Origin: an uncultured Alphaproteobacteria bacterium
GTDB lineage: Bacteria; Pseudomonadota; Alphaproteobacteria; HIMB59; GCA-002718135
Length of the DNA stretch: 33,438 nt
Reading direction: 5' to 3'
NCBI GenBank assembly: GCA_902540265.1
Contig: CACBLW010000004.1
Span: 76,901 to 110,338 of the forward strand
Under the pieces are notes generated by a model. The model had not been told where the DNA came from, did not search any database, and saw only the letters and a program-made list of their open reading frames with translations. Below are positions 8,931-18,637 of this stretch, one piece after another. How positions within the stretch are numbered: the stretch's first letter is position 1; every line of letters begins with the position of its first letter. The position numbers were made by a program, and so were the translations under genes.

Positions 8931-9059
8931 ATAATAGTCAAGTGATAAATATTATATATATATATCAATAATTTATGTATATTATCTAAAACTATTTCTA
9001 ATATTACAAACTATATATAGATTTTCACGTGTAATAAAATACTGTATATAGTGTATAAA

Positions 9060-9785
9060 ATGGAACAATTACCGCAGATTTCAGCTGATTCCCAGATTTT
9101 TGTATTAACGGGTGCTGGTATAAGTAAAGAGTCTGGGATAGAAACTTTTAGGGACTCTGATGGACTTTGGAATAACCATAGGATTGAGGATGTTGCCAGT
9201 CCCGAAGGATTCTATAGAAACCCCTCTCTTGTATATGATTTTTATAATAAACGTCGAAAAGAACTAAATTCAGGAATTAAGCCAAATAGGGCTCATATTC
9301 TTCTTCATGAACTAGAAAAAACATATAAAATTCATATAGTTACACAGAATATCGATAATTTGCATGAGATTGGAGGTTCATCATCAATAATTCATATGCA
9401 CGGTGAACTAAATAAAGCGAGATGTATAATGAATGATAATCATGTATTTGAATGGCTAGAAGACCTAAATGAGACCCATAAATGCCCTAAATGCTCCTCT
9501 CAAATGAGACCTCACATTGTATGGTTTGGTGAAATGCCCATGCATATGGATGAAATTCACGATTTAGCTGAACAATCTAGTTTATTTGTTTCTATAGGCA
9601 CTTCAGGTCAAGTCTACCCTGCTGCTGGTTTCGTTTCGATGTTTAAAGATATGAGAAAGCCAACAGTGGAATTAAATCTGGAGCCATCAAGTAATCAAGA
9701 TCAATTTGATTTTGCCATTCATAAACCTGCTACAGTTGCTGTTGAAGAATTTAAAAACTTACTTTTAAAGAATTTAAAAAACTAA
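9060..9785 (+). CDS. cobB: NAD-dependent protein deacylase, CobB-type sirtuin
   Basis: Removes acyl groups (acetyl, and probably succinyl) from lysines using NAD+, in the cytosol. The NAD motif FVLTGAGISKESGIETFR is at about residues 14-31, TQNIDNLH at 95-102, and the catalytic His114 sits in HMHGEL. Tyr62 and Arg65 (DFYNKRRKEL) form the Y-x2-R acyl-pocket signature of class III desuccinylases. The zinc region has a single Cys after the His motif and CPKC later, as in my recollection of E. coli CobB. GTSGQVYPAAGFV and VELNLEPS close the Rossmann fold. I use the ATG at 9060; an in-frame GTG at 9051 is an alternative. It lies just inside the putative island. It lacks the extra domains of SIR2 defence effectors and looks like a housekeeping deacylase. 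Confidence 0.88.
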   Translation: MEQLPQISADSQIFVLTGAGISKESGIETFRDSDGLWNNHRIEDVASPEGFYRNPSLVYDFYNKRRKELNSGIKPNRAHILLHELEKTYKIHIVTQNIDNLHEIGGSSSIIHMHGELNKARCIMNDNHVFEWLEDLNETHKCPKCSSQMRPHIVWFGEMPMHMDEIHDLAEQSSLFVSIGTSGQVYPAAGFVSMFKDMRKPTVELNLEPSSNQDQFDFAIHKPATVAVEEFKNLLLKNLKN

Positions 9786-9868
9786 TTTATTCACGTTATT
9801 AAATTTTTTTAAACAAAAAATTTTTTCTATAACTTTCTTTAAAAAGAATCATTAGCATTAATGTTTTT

Positions 9869-10324
9869 ATGACAAGAAAACGTCCTGATTACACTGAAGC
9901 GCGTAATTATTACATAAAAGGAGTGAGAAATGAGTACCCTACTCTTCAAGATATCGCTACAGAATTTAATTATTCTTTATCAACACTAAGAAAACAAGCA
10001 GCAAATGAAGGCTGGCTTTCAAAAAGAAAAGAAAGAATTGATCTGAAAGAAACAATTAAGATGAGAAAAGAATTTATGGGAAAAGCATCTAAGCTTACTA
10101 ATGTTTCCTTTAATGCAATAAGTGCTGCAGAATATATAATCAATAAAATTCAAGAAGAGCAAAAGCTCATTGAATTAGGATATAAAATTTTTGATGTACA
10201 CATAGCGACAAAGCAAATTTGGGCTTTAAATAATGCTATGAAACTTGTGGAAAGAGGTCAGCAAACACTAGATGAGATTGAAAATGGACACATGCCCCCT
10301 CTTGATGATTTATCTTTTTTATAA
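9869..10324 (+). CDS. Terminase-small-subunit-like HTH protein (orphan)
   Basis: A 151-residue protein. The N-terminal helix-turn-helix (about 10-52: YTEARNYYIKG, then LQDIATEFNYSLSTLRKQAA, then EGWLSKR) resembles the DNA-binding domain of phage terminase small subunits, which recognise packaging sites. The remainder is helical, which would suit oligomerisation. No large terminase subunit or capsid gene is present, so it is either an orphan typical of phage satellites and degraded prophages, or a DNA-binding regulator of the island. It converges with the Cas4-like gene, one base between the two stop codons. Confidence 0.6.
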   Translation: MTRKRPDYTEARNYYIKGVRNEYPTLQDIATEFNYSLSTLRKQAANEGWLSKRKERIDLKETIKMRKEFMGKASKLTNVSFNAISAAEYIINKIQEEQKLIELGYKIFDVHIATKQIWALNNAMKLVERGQQTLDEIENGHMPPLDDLSFL

Positions 10325-10325
10325 A

Positions 10326-11129
10326 TTAGTTAAATTCACTTCCTTTGTTTATATAAGCACAGTTCTCACAGTGAGGAGTTATTTCAGGAATTGTATTACT
10401 ATCTAAGGTTAATTTCATATCATTAATTTTATTTTGAACCCAAGAGGTATCAGTTGCATAATCAACCAAAGTGATATCAAATTCCATATTAGAATTAAAT
10501 TTGTCTTTAGTTTTAACACCATTACAAACCATAAAGTAAGAAGTTGATGAAACATTAAAATTCATATTTCTTAGAATATAAACATAAATATCCATCTGTG
10601 TTTTATATCCTTGATGATATTGACTTTTTAAATAATATTCTTTTTCAACTTCTGTAGTTGTAGATTGAGCTTTATAATCAGCTACAACAAGTTCTTCGGT
10701 ATCAAGATTATACCAAATATCATCAACACCACCTTGAATTTTCAAATTTGTATCTTCATCAATATAAGATATTCCTCCTGACAAAGAGTTTCTCCATTTA
10801 TCTATATCCTGATGTTTGAATGGAATAAAATTTAAATTGTATTCCTTAAAGATTGGATGTGGTTCTTGCTTTTCACGATAAGCATCAAATTCTTTTTTTA
10901 ATAAATCATCAACTGTCGTATTCAATGACCAACCAGGCATACTAGGCTCTTGTAAGCCCTTTACTCTATCTAAATAAAAACACCTTTTGCAATCTAAAAA
11001 ATTTGAAAATTTTGAACGACTGATTTTAAAAATTTCATTTTGACCTGGCTTATAAAAAGAAGATTGTCGTGTCCTAACACCTTTAGCTTCTTGAAATTCA
11101 CCTTTACTATTTCTTTTCAAACTTACCAT
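10326..11129 (-). CDS. Cas4/RecB-like PD-(D/E)XK nuclease-fold protein
   Basis: A 267-residue protein of the PDDEXK_1/Cas4-like group. Nuclease-fold signatures are GGVDDIWY (metal aspartate about D136), ELVVADYKAQ (D151 and K153) and a RecB-type QxxxY motif (Q178, TQMDIYVY). Two CxxC pairs, C47/C50 (CKRC) and C254/C257 (CENC), bracket the core, as in Fe-S-cluster nucleases such as Cas4 and AddB. It may act as a single-strand exonuclease in DNA end processing. There is no cas1, cas2 or repeat array nearby, so this is not a CRISPR Cas4. It is divergent from the unknown gene at 11171, 41 bp away. Membership of the DISARM module is possible but unproven. Confidence 0.75.
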   Translation of the reverse strand: MVSLKRNSKGEFQEAKGVRTRQSSFYKPGQNEIFKISRSKFSNFLDCKRCFYLDRVKGLQEPSMPGWSLNTTVDDLLKKEFDAYREKQEPHPIFKEYNLNFIPFKHQDIDKWRNSLSGGISYIDEDTNLKIQGGVDDIWYNLDTEELVVADYKAQSTTTEVEKEYYLKSQYHQGYKTQMDIYVYILRNMNFNVSSTSYFMVCNGVKTKDKFNSNMEFDITLVDYATDTSWVQNKINDMKLTLDSNTIPEITPHCENCAYINKGSEFN

Positions 11130-11170
11130 TATTAACTTTTATTTTTAAACCCTAAGTTTATATTAAACAA

Positions 11171-11749
11171 ATGAAAAAACTGGATGGCATTTTTGGTTTA
11201 AAATTAGATGAATATTTTGATGAAAATCAATTTACAATTATTTCTAAAGAATTGAACCATGGTGATTATCACATAACAATTGATTCACCTCCCAAACCAA
11301 ATGTTTTATTCAAAGATTATTCAATAAGATGTTCTAAAGATATGATCATACAAGATATTTCAGCAAAAACACTATCTCCAATTAAATTTGAAAAGGCAAA
11401 AGAAAGGCAAGAAGATATAGAAAACTATTTTATTGAAACTTATTTTGATAATTATGCAATCTATTACTGGGAATTTGAGAACTTCATGCATGTCTATGAA
11501 TTTATTCCCTATGATAATAAAATCATACCTCTAAGAAGTGATTATAGAAATTTCGTTAACCCTAATGAAACAACTAAAGAATTAACCTTAACCATATTTG
11601 GAGAAAGTGACAATTTTAAACAAGTAGAAATTTTTTTATCTGTTAAAAATGTAGATAAAAATGATGATCCAATTAGGATATTTGAGGATCAAGACATAAT
11701 TAAATTTGATACTGGTAAAGGATACGAAATTGATGTTACTGGACTTTAA
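11171..11749 (+). CDS. Hypothetical protein upstream of the DISARM-type methylase
   Basis: 192 residues, soluble, acidic, with no signal peptide, membrane helix or motif that I recognise. The mixed beta-rich pattern (YHITIDSPP, YAIYYWEFENFMHVYEF, LTLTIFGES) suggests a compact alpha-beta domain. Its stop is 8 bases before the methylase ATG on the same strand, so the two are very likely co-transcribed and it may be an accessory protein of the module. No function can be given. Confidence 0.7.
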   Translation: MKKLDGIFGLKLDEYFDENQFTIISKELNHGDYHITIDSPPKPNVLFKDYSIRCSKDMIIQDISAKTLSPIKFEKAKERQEDIENYFIETYFDNYAIYYWEFENFMHVYEFIPYDNKIIPLRSDYRNFVNPNETTKELTLTIFGESDNFKQVEIFLSVKNVDKNDDPIRIFEDQDIIKFDTGKGYEIDVTGL

Positions 11750-11757
11750 TTTTAATA

Positions 11758-13005
11758 ATGAATAAAAAATATACCTTCATCGATCTTTTTGCTGGTTGTG
11801 GAGGGTTATCACTAGGATTAGAACAAGCTGGCTTTCATCCTGTTTATGTGAATGAATTAAATAAAGATGCCATGGCAACGTATCTTGATAATAGAAAAGA
11901 ATACCCCCTACTTCATGATAAAAGATTCCATTCTTATGATATTCATGAATTAACTAAGAAAAAAAAACTTGAAGCATTAACAAAAAATTTAAAAAAGGAA
12001 CTCAATCTTAAAAAAAGAGATATATCACTTGTTGTTGGAGGTCCACCCTGCCAAGGTTATTCTGGTATAGGTCATAGAAGAAGTTACAAAATAGATAAAA
12101 AAGATATTGAATCAAATTATCTTTATAAAGAAATGGTAAAGGTGATTAAATATATAGAACCAAAAGCTTTTATATTTGAAAACGTTAAAGGTCTCATTAG
12201 TGGTAGGTGGAGTAAGAAGGGAAAAAAAGGAGAAATTTTTAATGATGTTTTAAAGGAATTTAAAACTTTAAAAAACTATTTTCAAGATTTTGTATTAATT
12301 CAAAGTAAAAATTATGGCGTTCCACAAAATAGACCAAGAATTTTCTTAATTGGTATTAGAAAAGATCAAAAATTTTCTGAAAATTTATTCATGACAGCAA
12401 ACGGTATGTTTCCTGAGCCTGAAATTAATGCATATCCTAACCTTATTGATTTATTAGGTGACTTAATTGATAAAAATTATGAAAAAAATTTTATTACGAA
12501 TGTTTATACCTCATCTCCAAAGAATGATTTGCAAAAAAAACTAAGGATGAATAAAAATAATAAAAACTATTTTAGAAAAGGTGAAAAAATTACTGATCAT
12601 GAGTATAGTAAACACTCGCCTAGAATAGTCAAAAAATTTGAATACATGCTCTCTAATGAAGGAAAGATAACAAATATAATGAAAACAAAAAAATTTGCTC
12701 AAAGATTAACTTTTCCTAAATGGAAAAAGGATGGTCCAAATATAACCGCAACATCATTACCAGATGATTATGTACATTTTAGTCAACCAAGATCGTTTAC
12801 TGTAAGAGAATGGGCTAGACTTCAAATGTTTCCAGATTGGTATACGTTTAAGGGTAAACGTACAACTGGAGGATTAAGACGTGCAGGAAATAATAAAGAT
12901 GTAACTGAAAGAGAATTGCCTAAGTATACGCAAATTGGTAATGCTGTACCAGTTGAATTAGCTAGAAGAATTGGGTTACATATAAAAAAATTTTTAAAAA
13001 ATTAG
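11758..13005 (+). CDS. drmMII: C5-cytosine DNA methyltransferase, DrmMII type
   Basis: Transfers methyl groups from S-adenosylmethionine to carbon 5 of cytosine in host DNA. Motif I is FIDLFAGCGGLSLGLEQAG (about 7-25). Motif IV has the catalytic Cys98 (GGPPCQGYSG). Motif VI is E141-N142-V143 (FENVKGL). Motif VIII is QNRPR at about 190-194. The target-recognition region is about 200-385, and the closing YTQIGNAVPVELARRI is motif X. The 415-residue protein appears full length. Beside DrmA and DrmB it fits the class 2 DISARM methylase that marks self DNA. Its 3' end overlaps drmB tail to tail by 4 bases. The target sequence cannot be read from the protein. Confidence 0.88.
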   Translation: MNKKYTFIDLFAGCGGLSLGLEQAGFHPVYVNELNKDAMATYLDNRKEYPLLHDKRFHSYDIHELTKKKKLEALTKNLKKELNLKKRDISLVVGGPPCQGYSGIGHRRSYKIDKKDIESNYLYKEMVKVIKYIEPKAFIFENVKGLISGRWSKKGKKGEIFNDVLKEFKTLKNYFQDFVLIQSKNYGVPQNRPRIFLIGIRKDQKFSENLFMTANGMFPEPEINAYPNLIDLLGDLIDKNYEKNFITNVYTSSPKNDLQKKLRMNKNNKNYFRKGEKITDHEYSKHSPRIVKKFEYMLSNEGKITNIMKTKKFAQRLTFPKWKKDGPNITATSLPDDYVHFSQPRSFTVREWARLQMFPDWYTFKGKRTTGGLRRAGNNKDVTERELPKYTQIGNAVPVELARRIGLHIKKFLKN

Positions 13006-14960
13006 AAATTTTTAATTTCTTCACCCATAAAACCTATTGATCTATTTTTATAATCTCCTGTAACTAATGTTCTATCAAGAAAAGAATTAAACATTTCACA
13101 GGAAGTTTCAGGAACTAGAGCGCAATTATGACATGCTGAAAGATTAGATGAATTAGGACCTTGACCTGTACTACTTCCAATTTCACTACAAACAGGATCA
13201 ACAGAACACCAACTAGATTTTATTAAAGCTCTTTTAAATGTTCCTTCAAAAAAACCTGGGCGACCCATTCGGACTAATCCTCCCATTGATCCCTCTGAGT
13301 CTCCCCCTACTGTGTAAATAAGAATTCCTGACATGTTGTTATTTTCATTTAATGATGAATAAATCCTTTCTTTAAGGGATGAGGCACCATATCCACAATC
13401 GTAAACTAATTGATTAATCAGTATATGAGAAAGTGTGTGTAGTAGAACTTTTCTGGCAACAGGTAATTCATTAGTGTCTTCATCAGATTTTCCAACACTT
13501 GATAAATAATTAGATTTAATAATACCCATTCTTTCAATTATCTCGCTTTTTTGCTCCCATGATTCAAGTAAATCAGGTTTTATTTCAAGAAATATACCCT
13601 CTCCTGCTGTTTGTGTTGCTGGTAACCAAGTTTCATTAAAATTTGAAATTGGATATAATCTTAGTTTATTTTTGTATTCTTCTAATCTTAAATTTTCTTG
13701 AAATTCTTTTCTTGTAAATCCATACATGGCAGATGTTTCAACTAATTTATGAACTAAAGTTATATTTTTAAAATATTTAGAAATTATACCTTCATAATTA
13801 TTAATATTAATTGGTTTAGTTTCAAAATTTTTAATATTATTTGTTTTTAAAAATAATTTATACTCTTTGCTTCTGTAATTATCTTCTTCTTCTTCAGTCC
13901 CAAATTCCAATTCACTCGTATCACTACTTAAAGCTTCTTCATTATTTATATATTTATCAATACAAGAATTTAGTTCATCATCTGTAAATTTAGCCAATCT
14001 ATCTTTTATATTTAAAATATTATTTTGTGACTCTATTATGCCTTTTAAAACTTGATTATTAATAGTCGAGAAATCTCTAAAGAAATTTGATTTTATTTTT
14101 TCACCTACAAGCCCTTTAATTGTTGTAATTAAAGAAGACCAACTTCTATCAAGAAAAATATCTTCAAGCTCAGGATTAATATTACTGTTATCCTCAGGAA
14201 TATAAATTGATTTAGCAGTTTTGGAAAAATACACTTTAAGTGAACTTCTAAGTGAACCTCCATAAGTTTTATTGCAACTTTCTCCACCTTCTTCATCTAA
14301 CCAAGTTCTTCGTCCATTACATGGAAAAGCGACTCCCTTTTCTATAGATATGTTTTTTCCTAGTGCTGTAGCTAGAGTTCTTCTTTTATTACAACCTTCA
14401 CAATATATTGATTGACCTGCAAGTGATGGAACCCCAGTAAATTTAAATTTTAATTTATCACCACTACAAGGCGGTGTAAGTGTTCTATGTACAAATTCAT
14501 TCCATGGAAAATCATCAATATGCCCATCCTCACAAATAGAAACTAAAGGAACTTGAACCATTCTTGTATTACAAACTAGACATTTTGGTTTATTCGTGTT
14601 TTCCGTCAACATCAATCTTCTCATAGTTGAGCATTTTCTATTGATACAATAATGCCATTGAGGGAATCTTAAAAAGGGAATTCTAATTTTTAAATTTTTA
14701 CTACTAGAGTTTTGAACATAACTTTTAATAGGAAGTCTATAATCTGGTGGTTTCATAAAGTGATCAACATTTAACCTTTTTGCTAATCTTCTCTCTGAAA
14801 TTAAAAATTCATTTCTATCATTTATGTTTTTTCCATCTGGGTCTTGAAACCAAAAATCAAGACCAGCACCTATCAAACCAACTTTTTCATTAGTAACGTA
14901 CAAGGCCCCAACACCAAATGTATGTATTAATTGCGCTCGTCTTAGTGGGCTTTCAGTCAT
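13002..14960 (-). CDS. drmB: DrmB-like DISARM core protein (DUF1998)
   Basis: A 652-residue protein. The N-terminus (SPLRRAQLIHTFGVGALYV) matches the start typical of DrmB proteins. Cysteine pairs at about 104-140 (CINRKC, then CLVC) and further on (CEGC) suggest zinc ribbons. The DUF1998 region is at about 500-630: HTLSHILINQLVYDCGYGA, GILIYTVGGDSEGSMGGLV, and a closing cysteine cluster (ACHNCALVPETSC). In DISARM, DrmB works with the helicase DrmA to block incoming phage DNA. Its start overlaps the end of drmA by 4 bases, a sign of translational coupling. It is the last gene of the five-gene minus-strand operon. Confidence 0.88.
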   Translation of the reverse strand: MTESPLRRAQLIHTFGVGALYVTNEKVGLIGAGLDFWFQDPDGKNINDRNEFLISERRLAKRLNVDHFMKPPDYRLPIKSYVQNSSSKNLKIRIPFLRFPQWHYCINRKCSTMRRLMLTENTNKPKCLVCNTRMVQVPLVSICEDGHIDDFPWNEFVHRTLTPPCSGDKLKFKFTGVPSLAGQSIYCEGCNKRRTLATALGKNISIEKGVAFPCNGRRTWLDEEGGESCNKTYGGSLRSSLKVYFSKTAKSIYIPEDNSNINPELEDIFLDRSWSSLITTIKGLVGEKIKSNFFRDFSTINNQVLKGIIESQNNILNIKDRLAKFTDDELNSCIDKYINNEEALSSDTSELEFGTEEEEDNYRSKEYKLFLKTNNIKNFETKPININNYEGIISKYFKNITLVHKLVETSAMYGFTRKEFQENLRLEEYKNKLRLYPISNFNETWLPATQTAGEGIFLEIKPDLLESWEQKSEIIERMGIIKSNYLSSVGKSDEDTNELPVARKVLLHTLSHILINQLVYDCGYGASSLKERIYSSLNENNNMSGILIYTVGGDSEGSMGGLVRMGRPGFFEGTFKRALIKSSWCSVDPVCSEIGSSTGQGPNSSNLSACHNCALVPETSCEMFNSFLDRTLVTGDYKNRSIGFMGEEIKNF

Positions 14961-17900
14961 TTATTTTGCTCATCCTTTTCTGATTCACTTGCAGCTTTTC
15001 TATAACTATTTGTGACATAGGTCATACATTCGGCATCAACATTTCTTAAAGAAGTTGGAGTTGGCCATGATATTTCAGCTATATCAGGCGGAACATATGA
15101 TCCTGAAGAGTGTATTAAAGGATTATTAGAATCTTCTCCCCTTACAGAATAAATAGATCTTCTCCAGTTTTTCCATTCAATAAAGTAATCATTAAATAGC
15201 TTCTCAAAATTCTGTAGTTCATCTTTATCTGATGAGATATCTATAATTCTTTGCTCAATTATGTCATGAATTTCATTAAGTAATTTTTCAGGAATTTCAC
15301 CATTTTGTTTTGTTGGTTGATTTTTAAAATCATCACCACATGTCATTCTAACATAACCAACCATAAGCGCATGTATTGTTCTCTCTAAAACTGGTTTAGA
15401 AAAAGGTGTAACACTACTAGGTTCAACTTGAGCATATAATCTTTGATGAAATGATTTAAATTTTTCAAAATGTGATTTATCCCTTGGTCTCATGGGGCCA
15501 AAAAGAGTAACAACTACACCAGGTCGCTCTTGCCATTTTCTACCAATTCTTCCAGCTACTTGAATATATGATGATGTAGATTTTGGCTGACCAAATATTG
15601 TTAAAAGTGATAATCTATCTATATCGACTCCAACTTCAATAATATTTGATGCAAGACAAACATCTACACATCCATTGGTATTCGAAGATCGTTCTAGTAA
15701 ACTGATTGCTTTAGGAACTTCTTGATTTTTTAATCTACTAGTTAATTCAAGTGTTTGATTTCCATTTTTACCAATTTTTCTTATTTGATCAATTGATAGA
15801 TTTAGTCTTTGCAATAAAACCATTATTCTATTTGGTATATCTGTTTCCAAAAGTGTTAGAGTCGTAGCAAGCTCCCTAATACTTCCAAAAAAATTCATTA
15901 AGGTAAACCATGGATCACGATCATCTTCATTCATAAACATTACAGATTGTAATAAAGCTGAATAAACTCTAACTTGAGCTGTTTGAGTAGATCCTAAACC
16001 TGTTCCATGAATACCTATAAATTTTTTTGGATTATCTAAAATAGTTTTATCTTCGTCTTTGTATTTATATTTTCCAAAAAAATTATCTTCAATATCTAGT
16101 CCCATTGGAGGAAATAAAGATGTTTTTTTTCTATTAAAAAGGTTTTCTACTTGATTTTGATATCTTCTAATTGTTGCCGTTGAACAAATAATTTTTGGTT
16201 TAATTATTTTATTATTTATTTTATATGAACATAAATTTTCTATTAAAGATTCATAAATTCCAAACATTGAACCTAAAGGACCTGTAATTAAATGTAGTTC
16301 ATCTTGAAGTATTAGACTTGGGGGATCATTAACTCTACTTCCATTTGAATCAATACCAAATATACTTCTAGCTTCTGGCATCCAGGCAACTTGAGCAAAT
16401 TTATCAACTGTTGCAATAAGTACCGTAGGTTTTTTTTCATATATGTCATCATCAATTACATAAATTGGTAAATGTCTTTTTTTATCAAAGCTAAAATGAC
16501 AGTTATCATCATCGCACATAAAACTTACTGAATTTTTCATTTCTTTGATACCCATCATTTCATAGGATGATCGAAAGGATTTTTTCTGAGAACCTAAGTT
16601 TTTTTTAATTTCTACAAGGCCAATAGGCGCTGAGCACCATGGACATTTAGTTAAAAGAAAAGGATCTTCATCTCCAGAGTCTACTTCTTTTTTATCACTT
16701 AATTTTCTAACAATAGATCTTGCCTTTTCTTTTCTGTTGGGTGTACTAGCTTGACCCAGCCAAACCCCAATTGAGAATTCATTTTTCCCTAAAATATCTT
16801 CATTGTCTTCTCTAATTTTTTCCATTGAACAGATTAAACTTGCTGCCCTTGTAAATTGCTGAGTTGTAAGTAACCGCAAAGTATATCGCATTATGACATC
16901 TATTCCGTAATGTTCTTTGTTAGTTATTCTTTTATAAAATCCAAGAAAAGCAATTAATCCTAGATATGCTTCTGTTTTCCCTCCTCCGGTAGGAAAGAAA
17001 ATTAATTCTACATTTTCACGAAGTTGATTCTCACCATCAACTGTAGATTGCAAACAAGATAATAGAAAGGCTAATTGAAACGGCCTCCACATTCCAATTC
17101 CCGAAGGTGGATTTTTGATATCTGGTTCTGAATATTGAGTTTTTGTGATTTTCATACCATTAAGTCCAATGACCCAATCTCTTTCATCATCTTTGTATCT
17201 TTTTGTCCTTACTTGTTGAGATAAAATTGCCTGATTTGCTAATTTAAAAGCTATTAAAGCTTCATCATTATTTTGTAAAAATGAAATTCCTGCTCTAATT
17301 CTTTCAAGCATTTCATTGCATTTAATTAAATTTTTGTCTGCAGATTTTTTATATTTAGGATTAATTGTTTCAATTAATTTTTTGTTTGACTCTATCCATT
17401 CTTCATACAAACTACCTAATAAATGAATTTGATTAAAAATTTCATTATCATTTTCATTTATCAATCCTCCTAATTCTGCCATTGATATTTCAAAGGGTTT
17501 GCCATTATATTCAATTTCTGATGTTACATTAGCTGAATCATAGATTGGGAAATGATTTGAAGAAACTTCACTAGCTATTTCATCTCCTTTTTCTTGCACC
17601 CAATCTGCTGAACATCCATGACCTATTGCAAATGTTTGTTTATTACGAAATATAAGTTCTAAAGATTTATCTTCTTCAATAAACTTATCATTAACATTAT
17701 CTTGATCAACCAATTCACTTTCCGGATAAGGAATAATGCATTTAATTTTTTCTTTTTCTAAATTATAAAAAGAAGCTACAAAATTTGATTGAAATAAACA
17801 TTTTTCATCATTCGATGATTTATTGTCACTTCTATTAACAATATAAATAGTAAGCAATCTTACATTAGAGTCATCATTTTCAATGGTTCTAGTAATTACT

Positions 17901-18637
17901 TTACATTCTATTTTGAGATTACCATCAATCATCATGCCATTTTTTGGCTCAACAACACCTACAGTTTCTAATAATTTATTTGTTTCAAATTCAAAATTTA
18001 ATTTTAAAGGTTTTCTAAACCAAGCATAATGATCATTTTTACTTGTATTTTCTTTAACATCGACAAATCTTTTAATATAAGTTCCACATTCATTTAAGTC
18101 ATGATTATAAATTTTTAAAATAGAATTAGGCTTAACATTTGCAAAAAAACTTATGCCCATTGAGGATTGTTTTAATTCATTACTTGATTTTATGTCAGCA
18201 ACACCTTCTGAAAAATCATTCTTAATTTTTCTTTTCTGTTTTTTTATAATATCATCATTTAATTTATCTCTTGTTTTTTTATCAATTGCTAAATTTTCAG
18301 GCTCATCATCAGGGTTAGTATAAAATACTACATCATTTTCTTCTTTTTCTTCTTCTTCATCTTTCATAATATTAAATGGGTACAGCACACCAACACCGTA
18401 CCGTCTTGTAGGCTCTTCATCTCCAAGAGGAGTTATTAAATTTAATATTTCCTGACCATTTTCTTGAATTGATAGTTGTGAAGCATCTTTAAATGTATCA
18501 AAAGAAAGTGTATCATCAATAGATAGAGTTTGAATTTTTTCTTCTTCAAAATTTAAATTTTTAATATTTAAAGGTCCATGCATCTCACCTTTTAAATAAT
18601 CAATAAGTAAATTACGTGATTTAATATAATTAGGCAT
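14957..18637 (-). CDS. drmA: DrmA-like DISARM helicase
   Basis: A 1226-residue superfamily 2 helicase. A long N-terminal region (1-540) has no recognised motif. Motif I is FFPTGGGKTEAYLG (about 550) and motif Ia is RLLTTQQFTRAA. A four-cysteine zinc-binding insertion follows (CPWC, then CDDDNC, about 660-705). Motif II is the DEAH variant DELH (LILQDELHLITGPLGSMFG, about 778), motif III is STAT (about 818), and ASNIIEVGVDIDRLSLL with QVAGRIGRK (about 1029) forms motifs V and VI. Glycine-rich motif I followed by TEAY and the DELH box match DrmA proteins. It binds and translocates DNA in the DISARM complex. A GGGAT Shine-Dalgarno precedes the ATG. It overlaps both neighbours. Confidence 0.9.
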   Translation of the reverse strand: MPNYIKSRNLLIDYLKGEMHGPLNIKNLNFEEEKIQTLSIDDTLSFDTFKDASQLSIQENGQEILNLITPLGDEEPTRRYGVGVLYPFNIMKDEEEEKEENDVVFYTNPDDEPENLAIDKKTRDKLNDDIIKKQKRKIKNDFSEGVADIKSSNELKQSSMGISFFANVKPNSILKIYNHDLNECGTYIKRFVDVKENTSKNDHYAWFRKPLKLNFEFETNKLLETVGVVEPKNGMMIDGNLKIECKVITRTIENDDSNVRLLTIYIVNRSDNKSSNDEKCLFQSNFVASFYNLEKEKIKCIIPYPESELVDQDNVNDKFIEEDKSLELIFRNKQTFAIGHGCSADWVQEKGDEIASEVSSNHFPIYDSANVTSEIEYNGKPFEISMAELGGLINENDNEIFNQIHLLGSLYEEWIESNKKLIETINPKYKKSADKNLIKCNEMLERIRAGISFLQNNDEALIAFKLANQAILSQQVRTKRYKDDERDWVIGLNGMKITKTQYSEPDIKNPPSGIGMWRPFQLAFLLSCLQSTVDGENQLRENVELIFFPTGGGKTEAYLGLIAFLGFYKRITNKEHYGIDVIMRYTLRLLTTQQFTRAASLICSMEKIREDNEDILGKNEFSIGVWLGQASTPNRKEKARSIVRKLSDKKEVDSGDEDPFLLTKCPWCSAPIGLVEIKKNLGSQKKSFRSSYEMMGIKEMKNSVSFMCDDDNCHFSFDKKRHLPIYVIDDDIYEKKPTVLIATVDKFAQVAWMPEARSIFGIDSNGSRVNDPPSLILQDELHLITGPLGSMFGIYESLIENLCSYKINNKIIKPKIICSTATIRRYQNQVENLFNRKKTSLFPPMGLDIEDNFFGKYKYKDEDKTILDNPKKFIGIHGTGLGSTQTAQVRVYSALLQSVMFMNEDDRDPWFTLMNFFGSIRELATTLTLLETDIPNRIMVLLQRLNLSIDQIRKIGKNGNQTLELTSRLKNQEVPKAISLLERSSNTNGCVDVCLASNIIEVGVDIDRLSLLTIFGQPKSTSSYIQVAGRIGRKWQERPGVVVTLFGPMRPRDKSHFEKFKSFHQRLYAQVEPSSVTPFSKPVLERTIHALMVGYVRMTCGDDFKNQPTKQNGEIPEKLLNEIHDIIEQRIIDISSDKDELQNFEKLFNDYFIEWKNWRRSIYSVRGEDSNNPLIHSSGSYVPPDIAEISWPTPTSLRNVDAECMTYVTNSYRKAASESEKDEQNK

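Noticed and set aside
9060-9785. SIR2 anti-phage effector
   Set aside because: The protein is a stand-alone CobB-type deacylase with the Y-x2-R acyl pocket and zinc cysteines; no extra sensor or effector domain as in Thoeris, DSR or SIR2-HerA.
10326-11129. CRISPR adaptation gene cas4
   Set aside because: No repeat array, cas1 or cas2 anywhere in the window; the Cas4-like fold also occurs in other DNA-processing proteins.
14957-18637. Dpd (7-deazaguanine DNA modification) or Druantia helicase
   Set aside because: No deazapurine or tRNA-guanine-transglycosylase-like gene is present, and the C5 methylase plus the DrmB-type N-terminus fit DISARM better.
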